The position numbers were made by a program, and so were the translations under genes. From Marinospirillum alkalitolerans (GTDB lineage Bacteria; Pseudomonadota; Gammaproteobacteria; Pseudomonadales; Halomonadaceae), in NCBI RefSeq assembly GCF_045055655.1, contig NZ_JBANFI010000007.1, forward strand, positions 1 to 64,000: 64,000 nt of DNA, given 5' to 3'. Every line of letters begins with the position of its first letter. Position 1 is the stretch's first letter. The notes below the pieces were generated by a model that saw only the letters and a program-made list of their open reading frames with translations, was not told where the DNA came from and ran no database searches. Positions 18,920 through 27,080 of this stretch are shown here, one piece after another.

Positions 18920-18953
18920 AAGAGGGTCTCTGGTCAGAGGCCCTCTTGTTTTT
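18920..18953 (+). terminator. Intrinsic terminator after tuf
   Basis: A 12-bp stem (AAGAGGG with CCCTCTT, continued by TCTCT/AGAGG) has a 4-nt loop and is followed by tgttttt. It ends the str operon 22 bp after the tuf stop. Confidence 0.9.
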
Positions 18954-18975
18954 ATATAAACTTGCTGCCTAGGGT

Positions 18976-19005
18976 TTGACTTCTTCTGAATCCTGACACT
19001 ATAAT
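18976..19005 (+). promoter_or_regulatory. Promoter of the S10 operon
   Basis: The -35 TTGACT (18976-18981) and a perfect -10 TATAAT (19000-19005) are 18 bp apart. The start site would lie near 19012, giving a leader of only about 58 nt before rpsJ. That is too short for the roughly 170-nt L4-responsive leader of E. coli. Confidence 0.9.
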
Positions 19006-19069
19006 GCTGCTCCTTTTTTAAGGGCAGAAGTTGTCTGTACCTGGTAGTCCGTATCGGAGCATTGGAAAA

Positions 19070-19381
19070 ATGCAAGACCAAAAAATCCGTATTCGGCTGA
19101 AATCGTTTGATCATCGTCTGATCGATCAGTCTGCGCTCGAAATTGTTGAAACTGCGAAGCGTACTGGTGCTCAGGTGAAGGGTCCGATCCCTCTGCCGAC
19201 TCGTAATGAAAAGTTTACTGTGCTGATCTCTCCGCACGTAAACAAAGATGCACGTGATCAGTACGAAATTCGTACCCACAAGCGCGTTCTCGACATCGTT
19301 GAGCCAACAGAAAAAACTGTTGATGCACTGATGAAGCTTGAACTGGCTGCTGGTGTTGACGTGCAAATCAGCCTGGGTTAA
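19070..19381 (+). CDS. rpsJ: 30S ribosomal protein S10 (NusE)
   Basis: S10 is part of the 30S head and also the NusE antitermination factor that bridges NusG to the ribosome. The 103-residue protein begins MQDQKIRIRLKSFDH at ATG 19070, behind GGAG at 19056-19059. The frame is open 13 codons further upstream, but that extension is not in the family. A 118-bp gap, unusually long, separates it from rplC. Confidence 0.97.
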   Translation: MQDQKIRIRLKSFDHRLIDQSALEIVETAKRTGAQVKGPIPLPTRNEKFTVLISPHVNKDARDQYEIRTHKRVLDIVEPTEKTVDALMKLELAAGVDVQISLG

Positions 19382-19392
19382 TCCAGCTGGTC

Positions 19393-19419
19393 TATTGAGC
19401 GTTTCGCGTCGAGAGGCGC
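19393..19419 (+). other. Hairpin in the rpsJ-rplC gap
   Basis: AGCGTTTC pairs with GAGGCGCT (8 bp including two G-U pairs) around a 7-nt loop, within a 118-bp intergenic region. Its place, inside an operon known to be autoregulated by L4, makes an mRNA control or processing role possible. There is no U-tract, so it is not a classical terminator. Confidence 0.4.
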
Positions 19420-19499
19420 TATACAATTGAGATAGTGGAATGCCCTGGAAAAGGCAGCCATAGCGGGTGATAGCCCCGTACACTAATAGGAGGCATGAA

Positions 19500-20141
19500 A
19501 TGGCTCTTGGTTTAGTCGGTAAGAAAAGCGGCATGACCCGCATTTTCACCGAAGACGGTGTTTCTATACCTGTCACCGTGATTGAAGTCACTCCTAACCG
19601 TGTCACACAGCTGCGTTCACTTGAAGTGGATGGTTATGTTGCTGTGCAGGTTACTGCTGGAACACGCAAAGCCAAGCATTTGACTCAAGCGCAAGCCGGT
19701 CACTTTGCTAAAGCTGGCGTAGAAGCGGGCAGCATTGTTCGTGAGTTCCGTCTTGAAGACGGCCAGGACAGCCCAGAAGTTGGTGCTGAACTGTCTGTTG
19801 ATCTCTTCGCTGCTGGTCAGCTGATTGATGTTACTGCCACATCTAAAGGTAAGGGTTTCCAAGGTGCTGTTAAGCGCTGGAACTTCCGTACCCAGGATGC
19901 GACTCACGGTAACTCTCTCTCCCACCGTGCACCTGGCTCTATCGGTCAAAACCAAACTCCTGGACGCGTGTTCAAGGGTAAGAAAATGGCCGGTCAGATG
20001 GGTAATGAGCGCGTCACTGTACAATCCTTGGAAATCGTTCGTGTAGATGGCGAGCGTAATCTGCTGCTGATTAAAGGCGCAGTTCCAGGTGCGACTGGCA
20101 GTGATGTGATTGTTCGTCCCGCCGTCAAAGCTCGCAGCTAA
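19500..20141 (+). CDS. rplC: 50S ribosomal protein L3
   Basis: L3 initiates 50S assembly and reaches the peptidyl-transferase centre. The 213-residue protein begins MALGLVGKKSGMTRIFTEDG at ATG 19500 behind TAGGAGG. The central extension includes the conserved HGNSLSHRAPGSIGQNQTPG stretch with its methylatable Gln. The frame's upstream ATG at 19467 has no support. Confidence 0.97.
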   Translation: MALGLVGKKSGMTRIFTEDGVSIPVTVIEVTPNRVTQLRSLEVDGYVAVQVTAGTRKAKHLTQAQAGHFAKAGVEAGSIVREFRLEDGQDSPEVGAELSVDLFAAGQLIDVTATSKGKGFQGAVKRWNFRTQDATHGNSLSHRAPGSIGQNQTPGRVFKGKKMAGQMGNERVTVQSLEIVRVDGERNLLLIKGAVPGATGSDVIVRPAVKARS

Positions 20142-20153
20142 GAGGATAGACAT

Positions 20154-20759
20154 ATGAACCTGAATCTTGCCGGAGCTCAGGGTACTGTCGAAGTATCTGA
20201 TGTGACCTTTGGAAAAGAATTCAATGAAGCACTGGTGCACCAGGTTGTTACAGCCTACCTGTCAGGTGCCCGTCAGGGTAGCCGTGCGCAAAAAACCCGT
20301 GCTGAAGTTGCTGGCGGTGGTAAAAAGCCTTGGCGTCAAAAAGGAACTGGTCGTGCGCGTTCTGGTACAGCCACTTCTCCAATCTGGCGTAAGGGTGGCG
20401 TGACCTTTGCTGCGCGTCCACAAGACCACAGTCAGAAAGTCAACAAGAAGATGTATCGCGCGGCGATGCGCTCTATTCTGTCAGAATTAGCGCGCCAAGA
20501 CCGTCTGATCGCTGTTGAAGACTTTGCTGTTGATGCACCTAAGACTAAGTTGTTAGCGAACAAGCTGGCTGAAATGCAGCTGGAAAAAGTTTTGATCGTC
20601 ACTGCTGAGTTGAATAGCAACCTGTATCTGGCTGCTCGCAACCTGCCTCATGTTGACGTGATCGAAGCCAGTGCCGCTGACCCTGTAGCTCTGATTGCCT
20701 ACGAAAAAGTGTTGGTCACTGTGCCAGCTCTGCGTCAATTCGAGGAGAAATTAGGATGA
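20154..20759 (+). CDS. rplD: 50S ribosomal protein L4
   Basis: L4 lines the exit tunnel with its extended loop (about residues 40-95, with KTRAEVAGGGKKPWRQKGTG). In E. coli it represses the S10 operon and acts in attenuation. The 201-residue length is standard. Its last four bases overlap the rplW start (ATGA), giving coupled translation. Confidence 0.97.
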   Translation: MNLNLAGAQGTVEVSDVTFGKEFNEALVHQVVTAYLSGARQGSRAQKTRAEVAGGGKKPWRQKGTGRARSGTATSPIWRKGGVTFAARPQDHSQKVNKKMYRAAMRSILSELARQDRLIAVEDFAVDAPKTKLLANKLAEMQLEKVLIVTAELNSNLYLAARNLPHVDVIEASAADPVALIAYEKVLVTVPALRQFEEKLG

Positions 20760-21052
20760 ATCAGGAGCGCGTATTTCAGGTATTGCTCGGTCCACACATG
20801 ACCGAGAAAGCTGCCATCCTTGCTGATAACAAAAATCAGTTTGTATTTAAGGTAGCTCAAGATGCGACCAAGCCTGAAGTCAAAAAAGCAGTAGAACAGC
20901 TTTTTGATGTCAAGGTTGAGTCTGTGCGCGTGGTCAATGCCCGCGGCAAAACTCGCCGTACACTGCACGGCATCGGTCGACGCAAAGGTGTTCGCAAGGC
21001 CTATGTAAGCCTCGCGGAAGGTCAATCGATCGATTTCGCTGACGCGGAATAA
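20756..21052 (+). CDS. rplW: 50S ribosomal protein L23
   Basis: L23 sits at the tunnel exit and docks trigger factor and SRP. The 98-residue protein has GPHMTEKAAILADNKNQFVF and KKAVEQLFDVKVESV. The start ATG at 20756 overlaps the rplD stop. Confidence 0.96.
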   Translation: MNQERVFQVLLGPHMTEKAAILADNKNQFVFKVAQDATKPEVKKAVEQLFDVKVESVRVVNARGKTRRTLHGIGRRKGVRKAYVSLAEGQSIDFADAE

Positions 21053-21068
21053 GGCAAGAGGTTGAATC

Positions 21069-21893
21069 ATGGCAGTTATAAAAGCTAAGCCAACATCAGC
21101 CGGTCGTCGTCACCTCGTTAAAGTGGTGAACAAGGATCTGCACAAGGGTGCGCCTTACGCACCATTGGTAGAGACTCTGCGTAAGTCTGGCGGCCGCAAT
21201 AATATGGGACGTATTACTACTCGTCATATCGGCGGTGGTCATCGTCAGCATTACCGTATTATCGATTTTAAGCGTAACAAAGACAGCGTTGTCGGCATCA
21301 TTGAGCGTTTGGAATATGATCCCAATCGTTCAGCTAACATCGCTCTGGTGAAATACCTGGATGGTGAGCGTCGTTACATCATTGCCCCTAAAGGCGTGAG
21401 TGCAGGCGATCAAATCCAGTCAGGTGTTGATGCACCAATCAAGCCAGGTAATACCCTGCCACTGCGCAACATGCCTATGGGTGCCACAGTTCATTGTATC
21501 GAACTGAAGCCAGGTAAGGGTGCTCAGATGGCGCGTTCAGCTGGTGCCTCAGCTCAGCTGGTCGCTCGTGAAGGTGCTTATGCCACTTTACGTCTGCGTT
21601 CAGGTGAGACGCGCAAAGTGCTGGTAGACTGCCGCGCCACTTTAGGCGAAGTCAGTAACTCAGAGCACAGCTTGCGTGTATTGGGTAAAGCTGGTGCAAG
21701 CCGCTGGCGTGGTGTTCGCCCAACGGTTCGTGGTACAGCGATGAACCCAGTGGATCACCCTCATGGTGGTGGTGAAGGCCGCAACATGGGTAAGCATCCA
21801 ACTACGCCTTGGGGTGTGCCAACCAAGGGTTACAAAACTCGCAAAAACAAGCGTACGAACAATCTTATCGTTCGTCGTCGTAAAGCGAAATAA
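21069..21893 (+). CDS. rplB: 50S ribosomal protein L2
   Basis: L2 is an essential protein next to the peptidyl-transferase centre. The 274-residue protein has the conserved C-terminal loop VRGTAMNPVDHPHGGGEGR, with the His near the active site, and a basic tail KNKRTNNLIVRRRK. Nothing is unusual in length or sequence. Confidence 0.97.
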   Translation: MAVIKAKPTSAGRRHLVKVVNKDLHKGAPYAPLVETLRKSGGRNNMGRITTRHIGGGHRQHYRIIDFKRNKDSVVGIIERLEYDPNRSANIALVKYLDGERRYIIAPKGVSAGDQIQSGVDAPIKPGNTLPLRNMPMGATVHCIELKPGKGAQMARSAGASAQLVAREGAYATLRLRSGETRKVLVDCRATLGEVSNSEHSLRVLGKAGASRWRGVRPTVRGTAMNPVDHPHGGGEGRNMGKHPTTPWGVPTKGYKTRKNKRTNNLIVRRRKAK

Positions 21894-21911
21894 CGTTAAG
21901 GGGATACCGCT

Positions 21912-22187
21912 GTGCCTCGTTCACTGAAGAAAGGTCCTTTCATTGACCTTCATCTGCTGAAAAAAGTGGAAGTTGCGGTCGCAGGTAACGACAAAAAGCC
22001 AATTAAAACTTGGTCGCGTCGTTCAATGATCATTCCAGATATGATCGGCCTGACAATTGCAGTCCACAATGGTCGCCAGCATGTACCGGTTTACATCACT
22101 GAAGAGATGGTCGGTCACAAGCTGGGTGAATTTGCTGCTACGCGTACCTATAAGGGACATGTAGCTGATAAGAAAGCCAAGCGCTAA
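21912..22187 (+). CDS. rpsS: 30S ribosomal protein S19
   Basis: S19 is a 30S head protein that contacts S13. The 91-residue sequence begins MPRSLKKGPFIDLHLLKKV, with a GTG start at 21912 preceded by AAGGGGA. The signature VYITEEMVGHKLGEFA is present. Confidence 0.97.
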   Translation: MPRSLKKGPFIDLHLLKKVEVAVAGNDKKPIKTWSRRSMIIPDMIGLTIAVHNGRQHVPVYITEEMVGHKLGEFAATRTYKGHVADKKAKR

Positions 22188-22201
22188 TCTAGGAGGTTAT
22201 G

Positions 22202-22534
22202 ATGGAAGTCGCCGCAAAAATGCGTGGTGCCCGTCTGTCCGCACAGAAGGCCCGCTTGGTTGCTGATCAGGTGCGTGGAAAGAAGGTTGCCGATGCACTG
22301 AATCTGTTAAGCTTCAGCCCTAAAAAAGCAGCCACGCTGGTAAAAAAGGTTCTTGAGTCTGCGATTGCTAATGCAGAGCACAACAACGGTGCAGATATTG
22401 ATGAGCTGCGTGTCTCAACCATTATGGTTGATGAAGGCATGACAATGAAGCGCATTAAGCCACGTGCCAAAGGTCGTGCTGATCGTATTCTTAAGCGCAC
22501 TTGCCATATCACCGTTAAGGTAGCAGACCGGTAA
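22202..22534 (+). CDS. rplV: 50S ribosomal protein L22
   Basis: L22 has a long hairpin lining the exit tunnel, where macrolide-resistance changes occur. Two adjacent ATGs exist (22199 and 22202). The second sits 5 nt after AGGAGG and gives the family start MEVAAKMRGARLS (110 residues). The C-terminal loop MKRIKPRAKGRADRILKRTC is intact. Confidence 0.96.
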   Translation: MEVAAKMRGARLSAQKARLVADQVRGKKVADALNLLSFSPKKAATLVKKVLESAIANAEHNNGADIDELRVSTIMVDEGMTMKRIKPRAKGRADRILKRTCHITVKVADR

Positions 22535-22545
22535 GGAGTCACCCT

Positions 22546-23244
22546 ATGGGTCAGAAAGTCAATCCAACTGGAATACGCTTAGGTATTGTCAAAGATCATA
22601 CCTCGACTTGGTATGCTGAAGGTCAAGCCTATGCTGACAAGCTGAACAATGACTTGGAAGTACGCAGCTTCTTAGAAGAGCGTCTTAAGCAAGCCGCTGT
22701 TAGCCGTATCCAGATCGAGCGTCCAGCTAATAACGCTCGTGTCACCATTCACACTGCGCGTCCTGGCATTGTGATTGGTAAGAAAGGCGAAGACGTTGAG
22801 CGTCTGCGCAAAGATGTATCTGATATGATGGGCGTGCCTGTTCATATCAATATTGAAGAAGTTCGTAAGCCTGAACTGGATGCCGGTCTTGTTGCGCAAA
22901 GCGTAGCTGGACAGCTTGAGCGCCGCGTCATGTTCCGTCGTGCTATGAAGCGCGCGGTACAGAACGCCATGCGTCTCGGTGCCAAGGGTATTAAAATCCA
23001 GGTCGGTGGTCGCCTTGGTGGTGCAGAGATTGCTCGCTCTGAGTGGTATCGTGAAGGTCGTGTACCTTTGCACACTCTGCGCGCAGACATCGACTACGCC
23101 ACTGCTGAAGCCCACACCACTTACGGGGTGATTGGTGTGAAGGTATGGATCTTCAAAGGTGAGATCCTAGGCGGGATCGAAGAGGTGCGTGCGAATGCTG
23201 CAAAACAGCAACAGCCTGCACCCAAGAAGAAAGGTTCCAAGTAA
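22546..23244 (+). CDS. rpsC: 30S ribosomal protein S3
   Basis: S3 lies at the mRNA entry tunnel and helps unwind mRNA. The 232-residue protein begins MGQKVNPTGIRLGIVKDHTS. It has the KH domain with GIVIGKKGEDVERLRKDV and a basic C-terminal tail. No anomaly is seen. Confidence 0.97.
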   Translation: MGQKVNPTGIRLGIVKDHTSTWYAEGQAYADKLNNDLEVRSFLEERLKQAAVSRIQIERPANNARVTIHTARPGIVIGKKGEDVERLRKDVSDMMGVPVHINIEEVRKPELDAGLVAQSVAGQLERRVMFRRAMKRAVQNAMRLGAKGIKIQVGGRLGGAEIARSEWYREGRVPLHTLRADIDYATAEAHTTYGVIGVKVWIFKGEILGGIEEVRANAAKQQQPAPKKKGSK

Positions 23245-23255
23245 GGGGATAGTCG

Positions 23256-23669
23256 ATGTTACAGCCCAAGCGTACAAAATTTCGCAAGATGCACACCGGC
23301 CGCAACCGTGGTCTGGCATTGCGCGGAAACAAGGTTAGCTTTGGTGAATTCGGTCTAAAAGCTACCGGTCGTGGTCGTTTGACTGCGCGCCAGATTGAGG
23401 CGGCACGTCGTACTATGACTCGCCACATCAAACGTGGTGGTAAAATTTGGATTCGCGTTTTCCCAGACAAACCGATTACTGAAAAACCATTAGAAGTTCG
23501 TATGGGTAAAGGTAAGGGTAATGTGGAGTATTGGGTTGCCCTGATCCAGCCTGGAAAGGTTCTCTACGAAGTAGAAGGCGTTTCTGAAGAGCTGGCTCGT
23601 CAGGCATTTGCTCTTGCAGCCGCCAAACTTCCCATTCCGACAACTTTTGTTAAACGGACGGTGATGTAA
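23256..23669 (+). CDS. rplP: 50S ribosomal protein L16
   Basis: L16 helps position tRNA at the A and P sites. The 137-residue protein begins MLQPKRTKFRKMHTGRNRG and has RMGKGKGNVEYWVA. The conserved arginine preceding MGKGKG is the site of YcfD-type hydroxylation in E. coli. The stop overlaps the rpmC start by one base. Confidence 0.97.
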   Translation: MLQPKRTKFRKMHTGRNRGLALRGNKVSFGEFGLKATGRGRLTARQIEAARRTMTRHIKRGGKIWIRVFPDKPITEKPLEVRMGKGKGNVEYWVALIQPGKVLYEVEGVSEELARQAFALAAAKLPIPTTFVKRTVM

Positions 23670-23863
23670 TGAAAGCTCAAGAACTGCGTGAGAAATCCGC
23701 TGACGAGCTCAAGGAACAGCTGCACAGTCTGTTGCGTGAGCAGTTTCAGCTGCGCATGCGCAAAGTGACAGGCCAACTTGGTCAGACTCACTTGCTCAAG
23801 CAGCTGCGTCGCGACGTAGCACGGGTTAAAACCGTGCTCAACGATAAGGCAGGTAATGAATAA
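23669..23863 (+). CDS. rpmC: 50S ribosomal protein L29
   Basis: L29 is a small helical protein at the tunnel exit beside L23. It has 64 residues, beginning MKAQELREKSADELKEQL and containing LLREQFQLRMRKVTGQL. It overlaps both neighbours by one base, so rplP-rpmC-rpsQ are translationally coupled. Confidence 0.96.
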   Translation: MKAQELREKSADELKEQLHSLLREQFQLRMRKVTGQLGQTHLLKQLRRDVARVKTVLNDKAGNE

Positions 23864-24129
23864 TGGCCGAAGTCGAAAAGAAAGCCAGAACAGTCACCGG
23901 TAAAGTGGTGAGCGATAAAATGGACAAGTCCATTACTGTAAGTATTGAGCGCAGTGTGGCTCACCCACTTTATGGTAAGTACGTCCGCCGCTCGACGAAG
24001 CTTCATGCTCATGATGAAGTGAACGATGCTCGCATCGGTGACACCGTAACCATTCAAGAAACTCGTCCTCTTTCAAAGACGAAATCTTGGAAACTGGTTG
24101 AGATTGTTGAGCGGGCTAAAGAAGTCTGA
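23863..24129 (+). CDS. rpsQ: 30S ribosomal protein S17
   Basis: S17 is an early-binding 30S protein with an OB fold. The 88 residues include the signature GDTVTIQETRPLSKTKSW. The stop codon lies inside a perfect 11-bp inverted repeat (24120-24142). This is the last gene of the S10 operon as defined in E. coli. Confidence 0.97.
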   Translation: MAEVEKKARTVTGKVVSDKMDKSITVSIERSVAHPLYGKYVRRSTKLHAHDEVNDARIGDTVTIQETRPLSKTKSWKLVEIVERAKEV

Positions 24130-24142
24130 TGATCAGACTTCT
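24120..24142 (+). repeat. Perfect inverted repeat at the S10/spc operon junction
   Basis: AGAAGTCTGAT, one central G, then ATCAGACTTCT make a perfect 11-bp palindrome that spans the rpsQ stop codon. As RNA it forms a hairpin of about 9-10 bp. No U-run follows, so it is not a standard terminator. It marks the point where E. coli separates the S10 and spc operons. Confidence 0.7.
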
Positions 24143-24169
24143 GAGCTGCTTAAAGTTTGGAGATAACTC

Positions 24170-24538
24170 ATGATTCAGACGCAATCAATGCTGGATGTTG
24201 CCGATAACAGCGGCGCGCGTCGAGTAATGTGCATTAAAGTCCTCGGTGGTTCACACCGTCGCTATGCACGTGTTGGTGACATTATTAAAGTTACCGTTAA
24301 AGATGCTATCCCGCGTGGTAAGGTGAAAAAAGGTCAGGTTCTTAAGGCTGTGGTTGTCCGCACCAAGGCACCGGTACGTCGTCCCGATGGCTCCGCAATC
24401 CGTTTTGATGGCAATGCTGCCGTTATTCTGGATAACAAGGATGCCCCAATGGGGACCCGTATTTTCGGGCCAGTGACACGTGAGCTGCGTGGCGACAAGT
24501 TCATGAAGATCATTTCCTTGGCACCTGAAGTGCTGTAA
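24170..24538 (+). CDS. rplN: 50S ribosomal protein L14
   Basis: L14 lies at the subunit interface, contacting 16S rRNA and the silencing factor RsfS. The 122-residue protein begins MIQTQSMLDVADNSGARRVM and has the signature FDGNAAVILDNKDAPMGTRI. It is the first spc gene. The 40-bp gap before it is too short for a full promoter, so any separate promoter would lie in rpsQ. Confidence 0.97.
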   Translation: MIQTQSMLDVADNSGARRVMCIKVLGGSHRRYARVGDIIKVTVKDAIPRGKVKKGQVLKAVVVRTKAPVRRPDGSAIRFDGNAAVILDNKDAPMGTRIFGPVTRELRGDKFMKIISLAPEVL

Positions 24539-24553
24539 GGAGCGAGGCCGGTT

Positions 24554-24871
24554 ATGCGCAAAATCAAACGTGACGATGAAGTCATCGTCATAGCAGGCAA
24601 AGACAAGGGTAAGCGTGGCACTGTAAAGCGTGTATTGAAAAATGATCGCTTTATTGTATCAGGTGTGAATATGATCAAGCGCCACACGCGCCCAAACCCC
24701 TATGCCAATCAGCCTGGCGGCATTATTGAGCGCGAAGCGCCCATTCATGCTTCCAACGTTGCCATTTTCAATAATGAAACGGGTAAAGCTGATCGAGTAG
24801 GGTTCAAGGTCCTGGACGATGGTTCCAAGGTACGTATTTTCAAGTCGACTCAAGCTGAGATCGGCGCCTAA
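24554..24871 (+). CDS. rplX: 50S ribosomal protein L24
   Basis: L24 is an assembly initiator carrying a KOW motif (DEVIVIAGKDKGKRGTVKRV near the N terminus). It has 105 residues. It begins with ATG at 24554, preceded by AAGGAG. Confidence 0.96.
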   Translation: MRKIKRDDEVIVIAGKDKGKRGTVKRVLKNDRFIVSGVNMIKRHTRPNPYANQPGGIIEREAPIHASNVAIFNNETGKADRVGFKVLDDGSKVRIFKSTQAEIGA

Positions 24872-24888
24872 TCAAGTCAGGTATCAGC

Positions 24889-25428
24889 ATGGCTAGATTG
24901 AAAAAGCTTTACCAAGAAGAAGTAGCAGCCAAACTGAAGCAAGAGCTTGGCTTAAAAAATGTAATGGAAGTGCCACGGATCACCAAGATCACCCTGAATA
25001 TGGGTGTCGGCGAAGCCCTTAACGATAAAAAGTTAATGGAAAACGCTGTGGCTGATCTCGAAAAACTTAGTGGACAAAAGCCAATCGTGACTAAAGCACG
25101 CAAATCAATTGCAGGCTTTAAAGTTCGCGAAGGCTGGCCAATCGGTTGCAAAGTGACTCTGCGTGCCGAGCGCATGTGGGAGTTCTTAGATCGCCTGGTC
25201 GACATTTCAATTCCGCGTATTCGTGACTTCCGCGGTTTGAATCCTAAGTCTTTCGACGGTCGTGGTAACTATAGTATGGGTGTGCGTGAGCAGATCATCT
25301 TCCCCGAAATCGATTACGACAAGGTGGATAAGGTACGCGGTCTGGATATCACGATCACGACAACCGCCCGTAATAACGACGAAGGCCGTGCGCTGCTAAC
25401 CGCGCTGGGCTTCCCGTTCAAGAAGTAA
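24889..25428 (+). CDS. rplE: 50S ribosomal protein L5
   Basis: L5 binds 5S rRNA and forms part of the central protuberance and bridge B1b. The 179 residues include ITKITLNMGVGEA and FRGLNPKSFDGRGNYSMGV. In E. coli the S8 repressor binds the start of this cistron. I could not verify an equivalent helix here by eye. Confidence 0.97.
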   Translation: MARLKKLYQEEVAAKLKQELGLKNVMEVPRITKITLNMGVGEALNDKKLMENAVADLEKLSGQKPIVTKARKSIAGFKVREGWPIGCKVTLRAERMWEFLDRLVDISIPRIRDFRGLNPKSFDGRGNYSMGVREQIIFPEIDYDKVDKVRGLDITITTTARNNDEGRALLTALGFPFKK

Positions 25429-25438
25429 GGGGATAGAC

Positions 25439-25744
25439 ATGGCTAAGGTTTCCATGCTTCAGCGTGAGCTCAAACGTGCTAAGCTGGTCGAGAAGTACGC
25501 AGCCAAGCGCGCTGAGCTGAAGGCAATCATTGCTAATCCACAGACCTCGGAAGAGGACCAGTGGGCAGCATTGCAGCAACTTCAGAAGCTGCCACGCGAT
25601 TCTAGTCCTTCACGTCAGCGTAATCGCTGCCGTGCAACAGGACGTCCGCATGGTTTTTATAACAAGTTTGGCCTGGGCCGTAACGCGCTGCGTAAAGCAG
25701 CTATGCGTGGCGATGTTCCCGGTCTGCGCAAGTCCAGCTGGTAA
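25439..25744 (+). CDS. rpsN: 30S ribosomal protein S14
   Basis: This is the zinc-independent (C-) long form of S14 with 101 residues. It lacks the CxxC pairs of the short form. The motif RDSSPSRQRNRCRATGRPHG is typical. It starts with ATG at 25439. Confidence 0.96.
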   Translation: MAKVSMLQRELKRAKLVEKYAAKRAELKAIIANPQTSEEDQWAALQQLQKLPRDSSPSRQRNRCRATGRPHGFYNKFGLGRNALRKAAMRGDVPGLRKSSW

Positions 25745-25768
25745 GCAGGATCCAGGAGTGCAAAGCGA

Positions 25769-26161
25769 ATGAGCATGCAAGACACCCTGGCGGATATGGT
25801 TACCCGTATTCGCAATGCACAAATGGCAACTAAACAGACGGTCACCATGCCGTCTTCCAAGATGAAAGTGGAAGTTGCCCGGGTGCTGAAAGAAGAAGGT
25901 TACATTGCTGACTACCAAGTCTCTGGCGATGTTAAGCCTGAATTGACTGTCACTTTGAAGTACTTTGAAGGTAAAGCGGTCATCGAGAAGATCGAACGTG
26001 TGAGCAAGCCAAGTCTGCGTCAGTACAAAGGCAAGAGCAATCTGCCTAGCGTTGCTGGTGGCCTGGGTGTCGCGATTGTTTCCACCTCTAAAGGTGTGAT
26101 GACTGATCGTGCAGCACGTGCGGCCGGTGTCGGTGGCGAAGTCATCTGCACCGTGTTCTAA
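25769..26161 (+). CDS. rpsH: 30S ribosomal protein S8
   Basis: S8 binds the central 16S domain and is the usual spc-operon repressor. The 130 residues begin MSMQDTLADMVTRIRNAQ and end with the signature GVMTDRAARAAGVGGEVICTVF. An alternative start two codons later (25775) is possible and gives MQDTLADM. Confidence 0.96.
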   Translation: MSMQDTLADMVTRIRNAQMATKQTVTMPSSKMKVEVARVLKEEGYIADYQVSGDVKPELTVTLKYFEGKAVIEKIERVSKPSLRQYKGKSNLPSVAGGLGVAIVSTSKGVMTDRAARAAGVGGEVICTVF

Positions 26162-26172
26162 GGGAGAGTATA

Positions 26173-26709
26173 ATGTCCCGTGTAGCAAAGCAAACGATTG
26201 AACTGCCAGCTGGTGTTGATCTTCAGATCAAAGACGGCACGCTGACTGTAAAAGGCAGCAATGGCACACTTGAGCTTTCCTTGCACAAGCAAGTTGATGT
26301 TCAAGTCGAAGATAAAACTGTGAAGGTCGCTGCGGCGAACCCTAACAGCAAAGCCGCCTGGGCTCATGCCGGAACTACCCGTGCACTAGTCAACAATATG
26401 GTGACTGGTGTTTCTCAAGGCTTTACTCGTACGCTTGAGATCAATGGTGTTGGTTATCGTGCACAAGCCAAAGGGCAAACCATTAATTTAACCTTGGGCT
26501 TCTCCCATCCTGTGGAGTATGCGCTGCCGGCTGCTGTTACTGCTGAAACCCCAAGCAACACGCAAATCGTTCTGAAAAGTGCTGATAAGCAGCTTTTAGG
26601 ACAGGTTGCTTCAGAAATTCGTAGTTTCCGCCGCCCTGAGCCTTATAAAGGCAAGGGTATCCGCTATAGCGATGAGCAGGTTCGTCGTAAAGAAGCCAAG
26701 AAGAAGTAA
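26173..26709 (+). CDS. rplF: 50S ribosomal protein L6
   Basis: L6 lies near the sarcin-ricin loop. The 178-residue protein has two similar domains and ends with the signature PEPYKGKGIRYSDEQVRRKE. It begins MSRVAKQTIELPAGVD behind AGGGAG. Confidence 0.97.
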   Translation: MSRVAKQTIELPAGVDLQIKDGTLTVKGSNGTLELSLHKQVDVQVEDKTVKVAAANPNSKAAWAHAGTTRALVNNMVTGVSQGFTRTLEINGVGYRAQAKGQTINLTLGFSHPVEYALPAAVTAETPSNTQIVLKSADKQLLGQVASEIRSFRRPEPYKGKGIRYSDEQVRRKEAKKK

Positions 26710-26718
26710 GGCAGGGTT

Positions 26719-27069
26719 ATGAACGCGAAGAAAGAATCTCGTTTACGTCGTGCCCGCCGTGCCCGCGCCAAAATACGCGAGCTGGGTGCGATCCGGTTGT
26801 GCGTCAATCGCACGCCGCGGCATATTTATGCACAGATTATTTCCGCCGATGGCGGTCAGGTTTTGGCCAGCGCCTCAACTCTGGATTCTAGTCTGCGTAG
26901 CGGTGCGACCGGCAACATCGATGCGGCCACACAAGTCGGCAAGTTAATTGCTCAACGTGCAAAAGCGGCAGGTATTTCCGCCGTTGCTTTTGACCGTGGC
27001 GGTTTTAAATATCATGGTCGCGTAAAAGCCCTCGCTGATGCGGCTCGTGAAGGCGGCCTGGAATTCTAA
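26719..27069 (+). CDS. rplR: 50S ribosomal protein L18
   Basis: L18 delivers 5S rRNA to the large subunit with L5. It has 116 residues with a basic N terminus (KKESRLRRARRARAKIRELG) and a conserved C terminus, FDRGGFKYHGRVKALADAAR. The rpsE ATG follows 11 bp after the stop. Confidence 0.97.
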   Translation: MNAKKESRLRRARRARAKIRELGAIRLCVNRTPRHIYAQIISADGGQVLASASTLDSSLRSGATGNIDAATQVGKLIAQRAKAAGISAVAFDRGGFKYHGRVKALADAAREGGLEF

Positions 27070-27080
27070 AGGGTGTGACA

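Noticed and set aside
18650..19606. 318-codon minus-strand frame across the tuf end, terminator and rpsJ
   Set aside because: It runs through the tuf terminator and the rpsJ gene. The protein has no recognisable domain.
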